DNA of 64,000 bases, from contig QFQX01000006.1 in assembly GCA_003248775.1 (NCBI GenBank), positions 91,102 through 155,101 on the forward strand. Reading direction: 5' to 3'. The DNA is from Shinella sp. (GTDB taxonomy: Bacteria; Pseudomonadota; Alphaproteobacteria; Rhizobiales; Rhizobiaceae). Below are positions 8,001 to 16,146 of the stretch, in pieces (positions within the stretch are counted from its first letter, which is position 1; the number at the start of each line of letters is the position of its first letter). The translations under genes were made by a program, and so were the position numbers. The notes beneath the pieces were generated by a model, which was not told the DNA's origin, searched no databases, and worked only from the letters and a program-made list of their open reading frames with translations.

Positions 8001-9623
8001 ATGTCGGAGCCTTTGCGCGGCGCGATGGGCAAGACAGTGACAGACCCCGATCGCGGCCAGAGGCCGCCAAGCGACGGGGCGTCGACGGGTAAGCGCAAAG
8101 GCGGGGGTTCCCGCCGGCGCGGCAAGGCCAAGAGGGGTGCAGCGCCGCAGGCGGGTGCTGTCTCTCAGGCTTTGGAGCATGCTGCGAATCAGGCGGCTGC
8201 TACGCGACGTTCCGATATCGACGCGGCCGATGGCCCCGTTCGCAAACGCAAGAAGCGTCGGCGAAATCGTTCGGGCCATAAGGGTTCCGAGGCGATTGCC
8301 GCGCAGGCGGTCGAGAAGACCTCTTCCGACAAGATTTCGACGCATGATGCACCCGCCGCCGATGGTCGTGCGGGCAAGAAGCGTCGTCGAAGCCGCAACC
8401 GTCGTGGTGCGCATGTGCGGCCGCTGGCCCCTGCCGGCGCGCAGCCGCAGGCCTCTTCCGCCCGGCAGACGACGCCGGAAACGGCGCCCGCGCAGCCGCA
8501 TCATCATCCGCGTCCGCATCTCCCCGCCGATCACCAACACCATGGCGGTCGCCGCAATCCGCAGCACCAGACGGAGCGAGGCAGGGGAGCTTCGGGTCAT
8601 GACCAATGGCCGGATGATCTCTATGCCGCTCTCGATCTCGGCACCAACAATTGCCGCCTGCTGATCGCCCAGCCCACCCGTCCGGGCCAGTTTCGTGTGG
8701 TCGATGCCTTTTCGCGCATTGTTCGCCTCGGGGAAGGGCTTGCGGCCCATGGCCGGCTTTCTGCTGAAGCTATGGATCGCGCCGTCGAGGCGCTGCGCGT
8801 CTGCGCCGGAAAACTGGCGGGTCGTCAGATCAGGCGTATGCGGCTGATCGCGACCGAAGCCTGCCGCGCTGCCGAAAATGGCGAGGAGTTCCTGGCGCGC
8901 GTGACCGTCGAAACCGGGCTTGAGCTCGAGATCATCAATCGCGAAACGGAAGCGCGGCTTGCCGTATCCGGTTGCTCTTCTCTGGTCGGTCGCGAGGCGC
9001 GTTCGGTGGTGCTCTTCGATATCGGTGGCGGCTCGTCCGAGATCGCGGTTATCCGTATCGGCGATAATCGTTCAAGCCGTCTTGCCAACCATATCACCCA
9101 CTGGACATCGCTGCCCGTCGGCGTGGTCACCCTGTCGGAGCGCCATGGCGGCAAGGATGTAACGCCTGTCATTTTTGAAGCGATGATACAGGAAGTGCAG
9201 GGCATGCTGGAGCGGTTCGACTGCCCGCCGGCGTCGGGATCGAACGCAAGCGACGAGGGTTTTCACCTGATCGGCACGTCCGGAACGGTGACGACGCTTG
9301 CCGGCGTCCATCTCGATCTTCCTCGTTACGACCGCCGCAAGGTGGATGGCCTGTGGCTTTCGGATTCCGAGGTTTCGGCCATGCAGGCAAAGCTCCTGTC
9401 CTGGGACTATGCCGGACGCGCCGCCAACCCCTGCATTGGCCCGGACCGTGCCGATCTGGTGCTGGCCGGCTGCGCTATCCTGGAGGCGATTCGCCGTCGC
9501 TGGCCATCGAGCCGCATGCGCGTGGCCGACCGGGGCTTGAGGGAAGGACTGCTGACAGACATGATGGCCGATGACGGGGTGTGGCGGCGCGGCCGTCCGC
9601 GCCGGCCCCATAAGGAGCGTTGA
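8001..9623 (+). CDS. ppx: Exopolyphosphatase / guanosine pentaphosphatase family protein with long basic N-terminal extension
   Basis: The C-terminal part, from about residue 208, is a Ppx/GppA phosphatase of the actin-like ATPase fold: DLGTNNCRL (phosphate 1), the ATEACR segment, FDIGGGSSE (phosphate 2) and GTSGTVTTLAGV. These enzymes cleave polyphosphate or pppGpp. About 200 residues before it are low-complexity and rich in Arg, Lys, Pro, His and Gln, with clusters such as RKRKKRRR. The start is uncertain: ATG at 8001 or 8025, neither with an ideal ribosome site. rlmE follows four bases after the stop, the usual rhizobial pairing. Whether polyphosphate or pppGpp is preferred cannot be told here. 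Confidence 0.85.
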   Translation: MSEPLRGAMGKTVTDPDRGQRPPSDGASTGKRKGGGSRRRGKAKRGAAPQAGAVSQALEHAANQAAATRRSDIDAADGPVRKRKKRRRNRSGHKGSEAIAAQAVEKTSSDKISTHDAPAADGRAGKKRRRSRNRRGAHVRPLAPAGAQPQASSARQTTPETAPAQPHHHPRPHLPADHQHHGGRRNPQHQTERGRGASGHDQWPDDLYAALDLGTNNCRLLIAQPTRPGQFRVVDAFSRIVRLGEGLAAHGRLSAEAMDRAVEALRVCAGKLAGRQIRRMRLIATEACRAAENGEEFLARVTVETGLELEIINRETEARLAVSGCSSLVGREARSVVLFDIGGGSSEIAVIRIGDNRSSRLANHITHWTSLPVGVVTLSERHGGKDVTPVIFEAMIQEVQGMLERFDCPPASGSNASDEGFHLIGTSGTVTTLAGVHLDLPRYDRRKVDGLWLSDSEVSAMQAKLLSWDYAGRAANPCIGPDRADLVLAGCAILEAIRRRWPSSRMRVADRGLREGLLTDMMADDGVWRRGRPRRPHKER

Positions 9624-9627
9624 CGCA

Positions 9628-10356
9628 ATGACCAAACCACCTGTGGGCCGCAAGCTCGGCCAGAAGGTCAAGAAGGGCAAGCTCAAGGCTTCCTCCCGCC
9701 GCTGGCTCGAACGCCATATCAACGATCCCTATGTGCAGCGGGCGAAGCTCGAGGGTTACCGCGCGCGCGCGGCCTTCAAGCTGCTGGAGATCGACGAGAA
9801 GCACCAGATCCTCAAGGGTGCGAGGCGCGTCATCGATCTCGGTGCAGCTCCCGGAAGCTGGTCGCAGATCGCAGCCAACGTTACCGGCTCGACCGATGAA
9901 GACATCCGCGTTGCCGCGATCGACTTCCTCGAAATGGCGCCCCTTCCGGGCGTCAAGGTTCTGCAGCTCGACTTTCTCGATCCCGATGCGCCGCAGAAGC
10001 TGATCGAAGCCGTTGGCGGTACGCCCAACCTCGTCATCTCCGACATGGCGGCCCCGACGACCGGTCACCAGAAGACGGACCATCTGCGCACCATGCATCT
10101 CTGCGAGGTCGCGGCCCATTTCGCTGTCGAGGTTCTGGCCGAAGGTGGCCATTTCCTGGCGAAGACGTTCCAGGGGGGCACGGAAAAGGAACTGCTCACC
10201 ATGCTGAAGCAGAATTTCCGTCAGGTCGTTCATGTGAAGCCGGGGTCGTCGCGTGCCGAATCGGTGGAAATGTTCCTGCTGGCCAAGGGCTTCAAGGGAC
10301 GCCGTACTTCCGAACCGCAGGATGCGGAAGGCGAGACAGCCGAAGCCGAGGAATGA
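9628..10356 (+). CDS. rlmE: 23S rRNA (uridine-2'-O-)-methyltransferase RlmE/FtsJ
   Basis: A 242-residue RlmE. The RRWLERHINDPYV region near the N-terminus, the SAM-binding DLGAAPGSWSQ, the SDMAAPTTGH segment and the later LAKTFQGG (catalytic Lys) are all present. It 2'-O-methylates U2552 in the A loop of 23S rRNA using SAM during late large-subunit assembly. The start at 9628 is four bases after the ppx stop and gives the family length; the longer frame to 9571 lies inside ppx. The C-terminus is a short acidic tail. Confidence 0.93.
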   Translation: MTKPPVGRKLGQKVKKGKLKASSRRWLERHINDPYVQRAKLEGYRARAAFKLLEIDEKHQILKGARRVIDLGAAPGSWSQIAANVTGSTDEDIRVAAIDFLEMAPLPGVKVLQLDFLDPDAPQKLIEAVGGTPNLVISDMAAPTTGHQKTDHLRTMHLCEVAAHFAVEVLAEGGHFLAKTFQGGTEKELLTMLKQNFRQVVHVKPGSSRAESVEMFLLAKGFKGRRTSEPQDAEGETAEAEE

Positions 10357-10365
10357 GCCGCCGAC

Positions 10366-10749
10366 ATGCTGCTCTATGTCACGATCGGCACCAATGATCT
10401 CGCCCGCGCCATCCCTTTCTATGATGCCGCACTCGCCCCGCTTGGCCTGAAGCGCCAGCGGACGGATGCGGTCGAGGCGGGTTACGGCGCGGATGGCGAT
10501 GTGCGCTGCCGTCTCTGGGTTACAAAACCCTTTGACCGGAAGCCCGCGACCCGTGGCAACGGTTCCATGGTCGCGCTGAAAGCGATGACCCGCTCAGCGG
10601 TCGATGCATTTCATGCGGCGGCCCTGGCCAATGCTGGCACGGATGCTGGCCCACCGGGTCTCAGGCCTTTTCACGCGCATTTCTACGCCGCCTATGTGCG
10701 CGATCCCGATGGGAACAAGCTCTCCGCCGTCTGCGAGCGGCCGGAATAA
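10366..10749 (+). CDS. VOC family (glyoxalase/dioxygenase fold) protein
   Basis: A 127-residue single VOC module (beta-alpha-beta-beta-beta repeats) with TIGTNDLARAIPFYDAAL at the start and YVRDPDGNKL near the C-terminus. VOC proteins include glyoxalases, dioxygenases and antibiotic-binding proteins; this small subgroup is usually annotated only as a glyoxalase-like protein. It begins nine bases after rlmE and may be read from the same transcript. Substrate is unknown. Confidence 0.75.
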   Translation: MLLYVTIGTNDLARAIPFYDAALAPLGLKRQRTDAVEAGYGADGDVRCRLWVTKPFDRKPATRGNGSMVALKAMTRSAVDAFHAAALANAGTDAGPPGLRPFHAHFYAAYVRDPDGNKLSAVCERPE

Positions 10750-10762
10750 TCCGGCCTGAGTC

Positions 10763-12172
10763 TCATTTTACGGGTATGTTCTCGCTGGCGTCCGACGGCC
10801 CGCGATGGCCTGATACGGCGGAGCCCGCGTCAGGTGCCAGCCCGATGAAGGGTATCACTGCCAGAAGCGAGAGCGCTGCGACGACCGCGAAGGCGAGGTG
10901 GAAATCGGCAAGCGCCAGCTCCCGTCCGTGAAACGCGATATTGGCCTCGAGAATGGCGGCTGCAACGGCGACCCCAAGCGCAAGACTGACCTGTTGAATG
11001 ACCGAGCTCATCGACGTTGCCTGGCTGGCTTGATCGTCTTCGATATCGGCATAACCCAGCGAATTGACGCCGGTGAAGAAGAACGAGCGGCAGAAACCTG
11101 CGACGAGCAGGAAGGCCATGATCACGTAATGGGGCGTGCCGGGGGAGAAGAAGGAATTGGCTGCCGTCATCGTGGCGCCGCCGAGTGCCGCGATGATCAG
11201 CACGCTGCGGAAACCGGCGGCGGCAAACACGCGCCGTGCCATGAACTTGGTGGTGATCGCGCCGATGGCCCCGATGAAGGTGATGAGGCCGGACTGGAAG
11301 GGCGTCATGCCGAAACCGAGCTGCAGCATCAGCGGCATCAGGAAGGGTACTGCGCCGGTCGAGATGCGGAAGATCGTGCCGCCAGTGATCGAGGCGCGGA
11401 AGGCGCGATTGCGGAATAGCCCGAGATTGAGCAGCGGCGCAGGATGACGCTTGGCATGCCGCACGTAAAGAACGCCGCTGATGATCCCGATGGCGACGGC
11501 GCCGAAGCCGATCTGCAGCGGCAGCGCCGGCAGGCTGACGACCGAGAGACCGAACACCACGCCTGAGGTGGCGAGAGCCATGTAGACAAAACCCTTGAGG
11601 TCTATGGCCGAGGTCGAAGTCGGGGGCACCTCCGGGAGATAGATCGTGGAAAGCCACACGCCGACAAAGCCGATCGGCACATTGATCAGGAAGATCCACT
11701 GCCAGCTGAAGTAGGTGGTGATGAAACCGCCGACCGGCGGCCCCGTCAGCGGGCCGACAAGGGCCGGAATGGTCAGGAGCGCCATGGCGGAGACGAGTTC
11801 GCTGCGCTTGGTGGTTCGAAGCAGCACGAGACGCCCGACGGGCGTCATCATCGTGCCGCCCATGCCCTGCAGGAAGCGGGCGCCGACGAAGGCGAGAAGC
11901 GACTGGGAGGTCGCGCAGAGAATGGAGCCGGCGATGAAGACGAGGATGGCCGCGCGGAAGATCTTCTTCGCGCCATAGCGGTCCGCCATCCATCCGCTGA
12001 CGGGAATGAAGATCGCAAGCGCCACCATGTAGGAGGTGAGCGCCAGCTTCAGCGTGATCGGGCCGACGCCGAGGTCGGTCGCAATCGCCGGCAGCGCTGT
12101 TGAAATCACCGTCGAGTCCATCTGCTCCATGAAGAGCGCAACGGCGAGAATGAGCGGGGTGATGCGGTTCAT
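10763..12172 (-). CDS. MFS multidrug exporter, DHA2 (EmrB/QacA-like) type
   Basis: A 469-residue polytopic inner-membrane protein. The first helix ends in MEQMDSTVISTALPAIA, the DHA2 motif, followed by the MFS motif A region DRYGAKKIF and the motif C region (GPLTGPPVGGF) in helix 5. Expected to be a proton-coupled efflux pump for hydrophobic drugs or cations. It is transcribed convergently with the VOC gene, 13 bases apart, and divergently from the MBL-hydrolase gene. No dedicated regulator gene lies next to it. Substrate is unknown. Confidence 0.85.
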   Translation of the reverse strand: MNRITPLILAVALFMEQMDSTVISTALPAIATDLGVGPITLKLALTSYMVALAIFIPVSGWMADRYGAKKIFRAAILVFIAGSILCATSQSLLAFVGARFLQGMGGTMMTPVGRLVLLRTTKRSELVSAMALLTIPALVGPLTGPPVGGFITTYFSWQWIFLINVPIGFVGVWLSTIYLPEVPPTSTSAIDLKGFVYMALATSGVVFGLSVVSLPALPLQIGFGAVAIGIISGVLYVRHAKRHPAPLLNLGLFRNRAFRASITGGTIFRISTGAVPFLMPLMLQLGFGMTPFQSGLITFIGAIGAITTKFMARRVFAAAGFRSVLIIAALGGATMTAANSFFSPGTPHYVIMAFLLVAGFCRSFFFTGVNSLGYADIEDDQASQATSMSSVIQQVSLALGVAVAAAILEANIAFHGRELALADFHLAFAVVAALSLLAVIPFIGLAPDAGSAVSGHRGPSDASENIPVK

Positions 12173-12366
12173 CAGGCGGTGATCCTGCGCGGCGGGGGAA
12201 GGCCAAGCGATGCCCTTTTAGCCGGAGCCAAGGCGTCTGCCAATGGTGTAGCTGTACGCCGGATCACGTCTGCGTGAGGCCGGTTTCCCCGCCGATAAGA
12301 TTGCCTATCTTGCCCGAATGGCCGTCATCCGGCGGCTCAATGGAACGTTTGAAAGGGGAGTAGGTA

Positions 12367-13350
12367 ATGACGGCAATGAACAGGCGCGTATTGCTCGGTA
12401 GCGCCGGGTTTGCGGCTTTGGCTGCCCCGATGGTCATGACCCGCGCGGCGGTGGCGCAGACCGAGGTGCCGGCGAAGGCGGACCATGCGTTGTCGCCTGA
12501 CATCCACGGGTTCAAGCTCGGCAGCTTCGAGGTCGTCGTGGTCAAGGATAGCGCAATGCCCTCCGGAGCACCCGGAGAAACGTTCGGGACGGATCAGTCG
12601 CCGGAGACCGTCGGAGAACTCCTTGAGCGGAATTTCCTGCCCAAGGACCGGTTCGTCAACAGTTTCTCGCCCGTACTCGTCAACACAGGCTCTGATGTCG
12701 TCCTGTTCGATACGGGGCTCGGAGAGGGCGCCCGCGCCAAGGGTGGCGGACGTCTGATCGAGGGGCTGGCTTCCGCCGGTTACAAGCCGGAAGACGTCTC
12801 CATCGTGGTGCTCACCCATATGCATGGCGATCACATCGGCGGCCTGATGGAGGGCGGCAAGCCAACCTTCCCGAACGCGCGCTATGTGACGGGGCAGACG
12901 GAATATGACTTCTGGGTCGATCCGGCCCGGGCCGGAACGCCTGCCGAAAACGGCCACAAGGGAGTGCTAGCCAATGTGCGGCCGCTTGCCGAGAAGACGA
13001 CCTTCGTGGAGGGCGGGGCTTCCGTCGTGGCCGGGATCACCGCCGAGGCTGCCTTCGGTCATTCGCCGGGTCACATGATCTACCGGCTCGAATCGGAAGG
13101 TCGCCAGCTGCTCCTGTCAGCCGATACGGCCAACCATTTCGTGCTGTCGCTCCAGCGCCCGGACTGGGAGGTCAAGTTTGACATGGACAAGGCTGCGGCC
13201 GCCGCGACGCGCAAGCGGGTGTTCGACATGGTGGCGACGGATCGGTTGGCGTTCCTGGGCTACCACATGCCTTTCCCGGCCGCCGGCTATGTCGAAAAGC
13301 TCGATACGGGTTACCGTTTCGTGCCCAAGGCCTATCAGTTCGACATTTGA
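12367..13350 (+). CDS. Exported metallo-beta-lactamase-fold hydrolase, methyl-parathion-hydrolase-like
   Basis: A 327-residue protein with a Tat-like signal (NRRVLLGSAGF, about 5-15, cleavage near AVA/30). The zinc motif HMHGDHIGG supplies His151, His153, Asp155 and His156, with a later GHSPGH and AD motif for the second zinc. Overall layout and the YRFVPKAY C-terminus resemble methyl parathion hydrolase and related periplasmic lactonase/organophosphatase enzymes. The site GGGGAG before ATG 12367 is good. Natural substrate is not known; lactone or phosphotriester hydrolysis is plausible. Confidence 0.8.
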   Translation: MTAMNRRVLLGSAGFAALAAPMVMTRAAVAQTEVPAKADHALSPDIHGFKLGSFEVVVVKDSAMPSGAPGETFGTDQSPETVGELLERNFLPKDRFVNSFSPVLVNTGSDVVLFDTGLGEGARAKGGGRLIEGLASAGYKPEDVSIVVLTHMHGDHIGGLMEGGKPTFPNARYVTGQTEYDFWVDPARAGTPAENGHKGVLANVRPLAEKTTFVEGGASVVAGITAEAAFGHSPGHMIYRLESEGRQLLLSADTANHFVLSLQRPDWEVKFDMDKAAAAATRKRVFDMVATDRLAFLGYHMPFPAAGYVEKLDTGYRFVPKAYQFDI

Positions 13351-13415
13351 ACGCTGAACGGTATTCAGGCCGGAGATGATCCTGCCTGAATACCTGAATG
13401 AAATCGTCGTAGGGC

Positions 13416-13727
13416 TTAGCCCTGATTGTGTAGCTCTTCGGCAGCCCGATGAAGCATGTCGAGCATCCGGCTCTGAATTTCGGTTTCCTTTACCTCGACG
13501 CCTGCCGCTTCGAAATCGCTGCGCAGGCGCTCCAGTAGACGGTGCGGTTCGTTCACCTGTGTCAGCGCCAGTTCGCGGGCATAGGCTTCGCCATCGGTGC
13601 GGCCCATGGCTTCTGCAGCCCACTTGCCGATCAGGACGTTGCGGCGGACTTCCGCCTTGAACAGCATTTCCTGCTGGTGGGCATACTGGTCTTCGAATGC
13701 GCGGGCGCGCTGCTGCAGGTTGTTCAT
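13416..13727 (-). CDS. F1Fo-ATPase zeta subunit (DUF1476), ATP-hydrolysis inhibitor
   Basis: A 103-residue, mostly helical protein of the DUF1476 family: N-terminal FEDQYAHQQEMLFKAEVRRN, then LIGKWAAEAMG and a C-terminal four-helix part. In Paracoccus denitrificans this family is the zeta subunit that blocks ATP hydrolysis by the F1 motor through its N-terminus. The ATG at 13727 is preferred; the frame extends to 13880 but homologues begin with the short form and the SD (AAGGGG) is before 13727. It is divergent from guaB rather than near the atp operon. Confidence 0.85.
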   Translation of the reverse strand: MNNLQQRARAFEDQYAHQQEMLFKAEVRRNVLIGKWAAEAMGRTDGEAYARELALTQVNEPHRLLERLRSDFEAAGVEVKETEIQSRMLDMLHRAAEELHNQG

Positions 13728-14026
13728 CGTACTTACCCCTTGTTTCCCCAGGCCCGTTCTTGAGCCTGCGATGACCTTACAGGCAGACCTTTCAAGGTCG
13801 GTTTGGAAAATCGGTAAAATCTTTTGCAATGCACAAAAATACGCTTCCGATGCTGCGTTTGTGGTTTTGCAAGTCTGCAATGCACGTCCGTCGAGGTTTT
13901 CCTATTCCCTTCCTGTCATGAACGTGTTACCAGCCCTCGCCAACTTCCAAGCATTTCATGCAGGAGCGTCCGGGGGAGATACCCCTTTCCCGGAGGATTC
14001 TGCCTATTCAACCGAAGGAATTGGCA
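13728..14026. promoter_or_regulatory. Divergent control region between zeta-subunit gene and guaB
   Basis: This gap holds the promoters of both genes. It contains an exact 10-bp direct repeat, TGCAATGCAC at 13825-13834 and 13876-13885, 51 bases apart, in an AT-richer stretch. The repeat spacing is close to five helical turns, so a shared regulator could bind both. I found no riboswitch or leader peptide that I could support. Confidence 0.35.
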
Positions 14027-15517
14027 ATGGCACGCATCGTAACCTCGGCAACCGGCGCGGAAGCGCTCACCTTCGACGACGTCCTCCTGCAGCCCGGGCA
14101 CTCCGAGATCATGCCGGGTCAGACCAACATCGCAACCCGGATCGCAAAGGACATCGACCTTTCGCTGCCGATCCTTTCCTCCGCCATGGACACGGTCACG
14201 GAAAGCCGCCTCGCCATCGCCATGGCCCAGGCCGGCGGTCTTGGCGTCATTCACCGTAACCTGACCCCGATCGAGCAGGCCGAGGAAGTCCGTCAGGTCA
14301 AGAAGTTCGAAAGCGGCATGGTCGTCAATCCGGTGACGATCGGCCCCGACGCGACGCTTGCCGAAGCGCTGGCTCTGATGAAGGCGCATGGCATTTCCGG
14401 TATCCCGGTCGTTGAAAATGGCGGCCGTCCCGGCCGTCTCGTCGGCATCCTGACCAACCGCGACGTACGCTTTGCTTCGGACCATTCCCAGAAGATCCAC
14501 GAGCTGATGACGAAGGAAAACCTCGTCACCGTGCGCGACGGCGTCGAGCAGAGCGAAGCCAAGCGCCTGCTGCATTCCCACCGCATCGAAAAGCTGCTGG
14601 TGGTCGACAATGACGGTCGCTGCATCGGCCTCATCACGGTCAAGGACATCGAGAAGTCGCAGCTCAACCCGAACGCCGCCAAGGACCTTCATGGCCGCCT
14701 GCGTGTCGCGGCTGCCATCTCGACCGGTGACGATGGTCGCGAACGCGCCGAACGGCTGATCGATGCAGGCGTCGACGTCATCGTCGTCGATACCGCCCAT
14801 GGTCATTCCCAGAAGGTTCTGGATGCCGTTTCGATCGTCAAGAAGATGTCGAACTCGGTTCGCATCATCGCCGGCAACGTCGCGACCGGTTCCGGCACTC
14901 GCGCCCTCATCGACGCTGGTGCCGATGGCATCAAGGTCGGCATCGGCCCGGGCTCGATCTGCACCACGCGCGTCGTCGCCGGCGTCGGCGTGCCGCAGCT
15001 CGCGGCGGTGATGGCCTCGGTCGAGGAAGCAGAAAAGCACGGCATTCCGGTCATCGCCGACGGTGGTATCAAGTTCTCCGGTGACCTGGCCAAGGCGATT
15101 GCTGCCGGTGCATCGGCCGTCATGGTGGGCTCGCTGCTTGCCGGCACGGATGAAAGCCCGGGCGAGGTCTATCTCTATCAGGGCCGCTCGTTCAAGGCGT
15201 ATCGCGGCATGGGTTCCGTCGGCGCCATGGCGCGCGGTTCGGCTGACCGCTACTTCCAGGCGGAAGTGCGCGACACGCTGAAGCTCGTTCCGGAAGGCAT
15301 CGAGGGTCAGGTTCCCTACAAGGGACCGGTTTCGGCCGTGCTGCACCAGCTCGCAGGCGGCCTGAAGGCTGCCATGGGTTATGTCGGCGGTCACGACATC
15401 AAGGACTTCCAGGAGAAGGCGACCTTCGTGCGCATCTCCGGCGCCGGTCTTCGCGAAAGCCATCCGCACGGGGTGACCATCACCCGCGAAAGCCCGAACT
15501 ATCCGGGCGCTGCCTGA
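14027..15517 (+). CDS. guaB: Inosine-5'-monophosphate dehydrogenase
   Basis: A 496-residue IMPDH. It oxidises IMP to XMP with NAD+, the first committed step to GMP. The TIM-barrel is split by two CBS domains (about residues 95-215); GNVATGSGT, the catalytic-loop Cys in GPGSICTTR and the flap region with YRGMGSVGAM are seen in order. ATG 14027 has GAAGGA eight bases upstream and gives the usual length; the frame runs further to 13958 without homology. A short dyad follows the stop. It is monocistronic; guaA is not nearby. Confidence 0.97.
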   Translation: MARIVTSATGAEALTFDDVLLQPGHSEIMPGQTNIATRIAKDIDLSLPILSSAMDTVTESRLAIAMAQAGGLGVIHRNLTPIEQAEEVRQVKKFESGMVVNPVTIGPDATLAEALALMKAHGISGIPVVENGGRPGRLVGILTNRDVRFASDHSQKIHELMTKENLVTVRDGVEQSEAKRLLHSHRIEKLLVVDNDGRCIGLITVKDIEKSQLNPNAAKDLHGRLRVAAAISTGDDGRERAERLIDAGVDVIVVDTAHGHSQKVLDAVSIVKKMSNSVRIIAGNVATGSGTRALIDAGADGIKVGIGPGSICTTRVVAGVGVPQLAAVMASVEEAEKHGIPVIADGGIKFSGDLAKAIAAGASAVMVGSLLAGTDESPGEVYLYQGRSFKAYRGMGSVGAMARGSADRYFQAEVRDTLKLVPEGIEGQVPYKGPVSAVLHQLAGGLKAAMGYVGGHDIKDFQEKATFVRISGAGLRESHPHGVTITRESPNYPGAA

Positions 15518-15533
15518 TCGCTTCCGTTTCATG

Positions 15534-15557
15534 GACGGCCGGATAATTCCGGCCGTC
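15534..15557 (+). terminator. Hairpin after guaB
   Basis: GACGGCCGG at 15534-15542 pairs with CCGGCCGTC at 15549-15557 around an ATAATT loop. Only a loose pyrimidine tail follows, so it is a plausible but not textbook terminator for guaB. Confidence 0.55.
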
Positions 15558-15606
15558 TCTCCCTATTCATGTTTTATGCATTTTGCTGCGGACGGAGATG
15601 TCTTCG

Positions 15607-16023
15607 ATGACAGGTTTCCAGATTTTCTGGCCAATTCTCGCCCAGGTCTTCCTTGTTTACGGTCTTTACGGATTGCTTCGTCTGCGCCGTCAGCGGTTGC
15701 GGCGGGAAGGTCGTCTCGACGAAGAGACGATGCGCTGGGGCCGTAACGATCCGCCGGAAACGCTGTCGGTCCGCAATTGCATCGCCAACCAGTTCGAACT
15801 GCCGGTTCTCTTCTATATCTGCTGCATTCTTCTGTTCATCGCCGAGGCGGACAATCTGGTGTCGGTCGTCCTCGCCTGGATCTTCGTCGCCACACGCTAT
15901 GTCCATGCGGTCGTGCATGTGACCAGCAACCGCATGGCGCTGCGTTTCCCCGCATTCATGGCCGGCTTTCTTGCGCTTGGCGGAATGTGGGTCTGGCTCG
16001 CCGTCTGGATGGCGACCTCCTAG
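15607..16023 (+). CDS. MAPEG family membrane protein
   Basis: A 138-residue protein with about four hydrophobic helices (near 3-22, 56-77, 78-97 and 112-136) and the MAPEG-like NQFELPVLFY segment near 62-71. MAPEG proteins include microsomal glutathione transferases and eicosanoid enzymes; bacterial members are mostly uncharacterised. I take the ATG at 15607 because GACGGAG sits 9-15 bases upstream; ATGs at 15598 and 15583 are in frame. It stands alone between guaB and the hydrolase gene. Confidence 0.75.
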   Translation: MTGFQIFWPILAQVFLVYGLYGLLRLRRQRLRREGRLDEETMRWGRNDPPETLSVRNCIANQFELPVLFYICCILLFIAEADNLVSVVLAWIFVATRYVHAVVHVTSNRMALRFPAFMAGFLALGGMWVWLAVWMATS

Positions 16024-16066
16024 AGCATGATGCGACCCTAAAAGTGACGGCGCTCACGCGCATGTG
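16021..16066. repeat. Half of a short rhizobial palindromic repeat (GAGCATGATGC type)
   Basis: TAGAGCATGATGCG followed by CCTAAAAGTG resembles the short dispersed intergenic motif that recurs in Rhizobiaceae genomes, here with a degenerate second arm. It overlaps the stop codon of the MAPEG gene. Recognition is from memory of such sequences, so confidence is limited. Confidence 0.35.
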
Positions 16067-16146
16067 TCTTGGCGCGTCGTACGGGGCTCCTATCATTCAT
16101 TGAGGCACGAGAATTCGTGCGTCGATATGATCAAGGAGGAGATCCC

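Noticed and set aside
10830..12206. Second long minus-strand frame overlapping the MFS gene in another register
   Set aside because: His/Arg/Pro-rich out-of-frame translation of the MFS gene; no homology.
13916..15532. Minus-strand open frame of 538 codons opposite guaB
   Set aside because: Full overlap with guaB, whose motifs and length are certain; shadow frame.
15583..15606. Earlier start for the MAPEG gene
   Set aside because: The ATGs at 15583 and 15598 have no spaced Shine-Dalgarno; the one at 15607 does.
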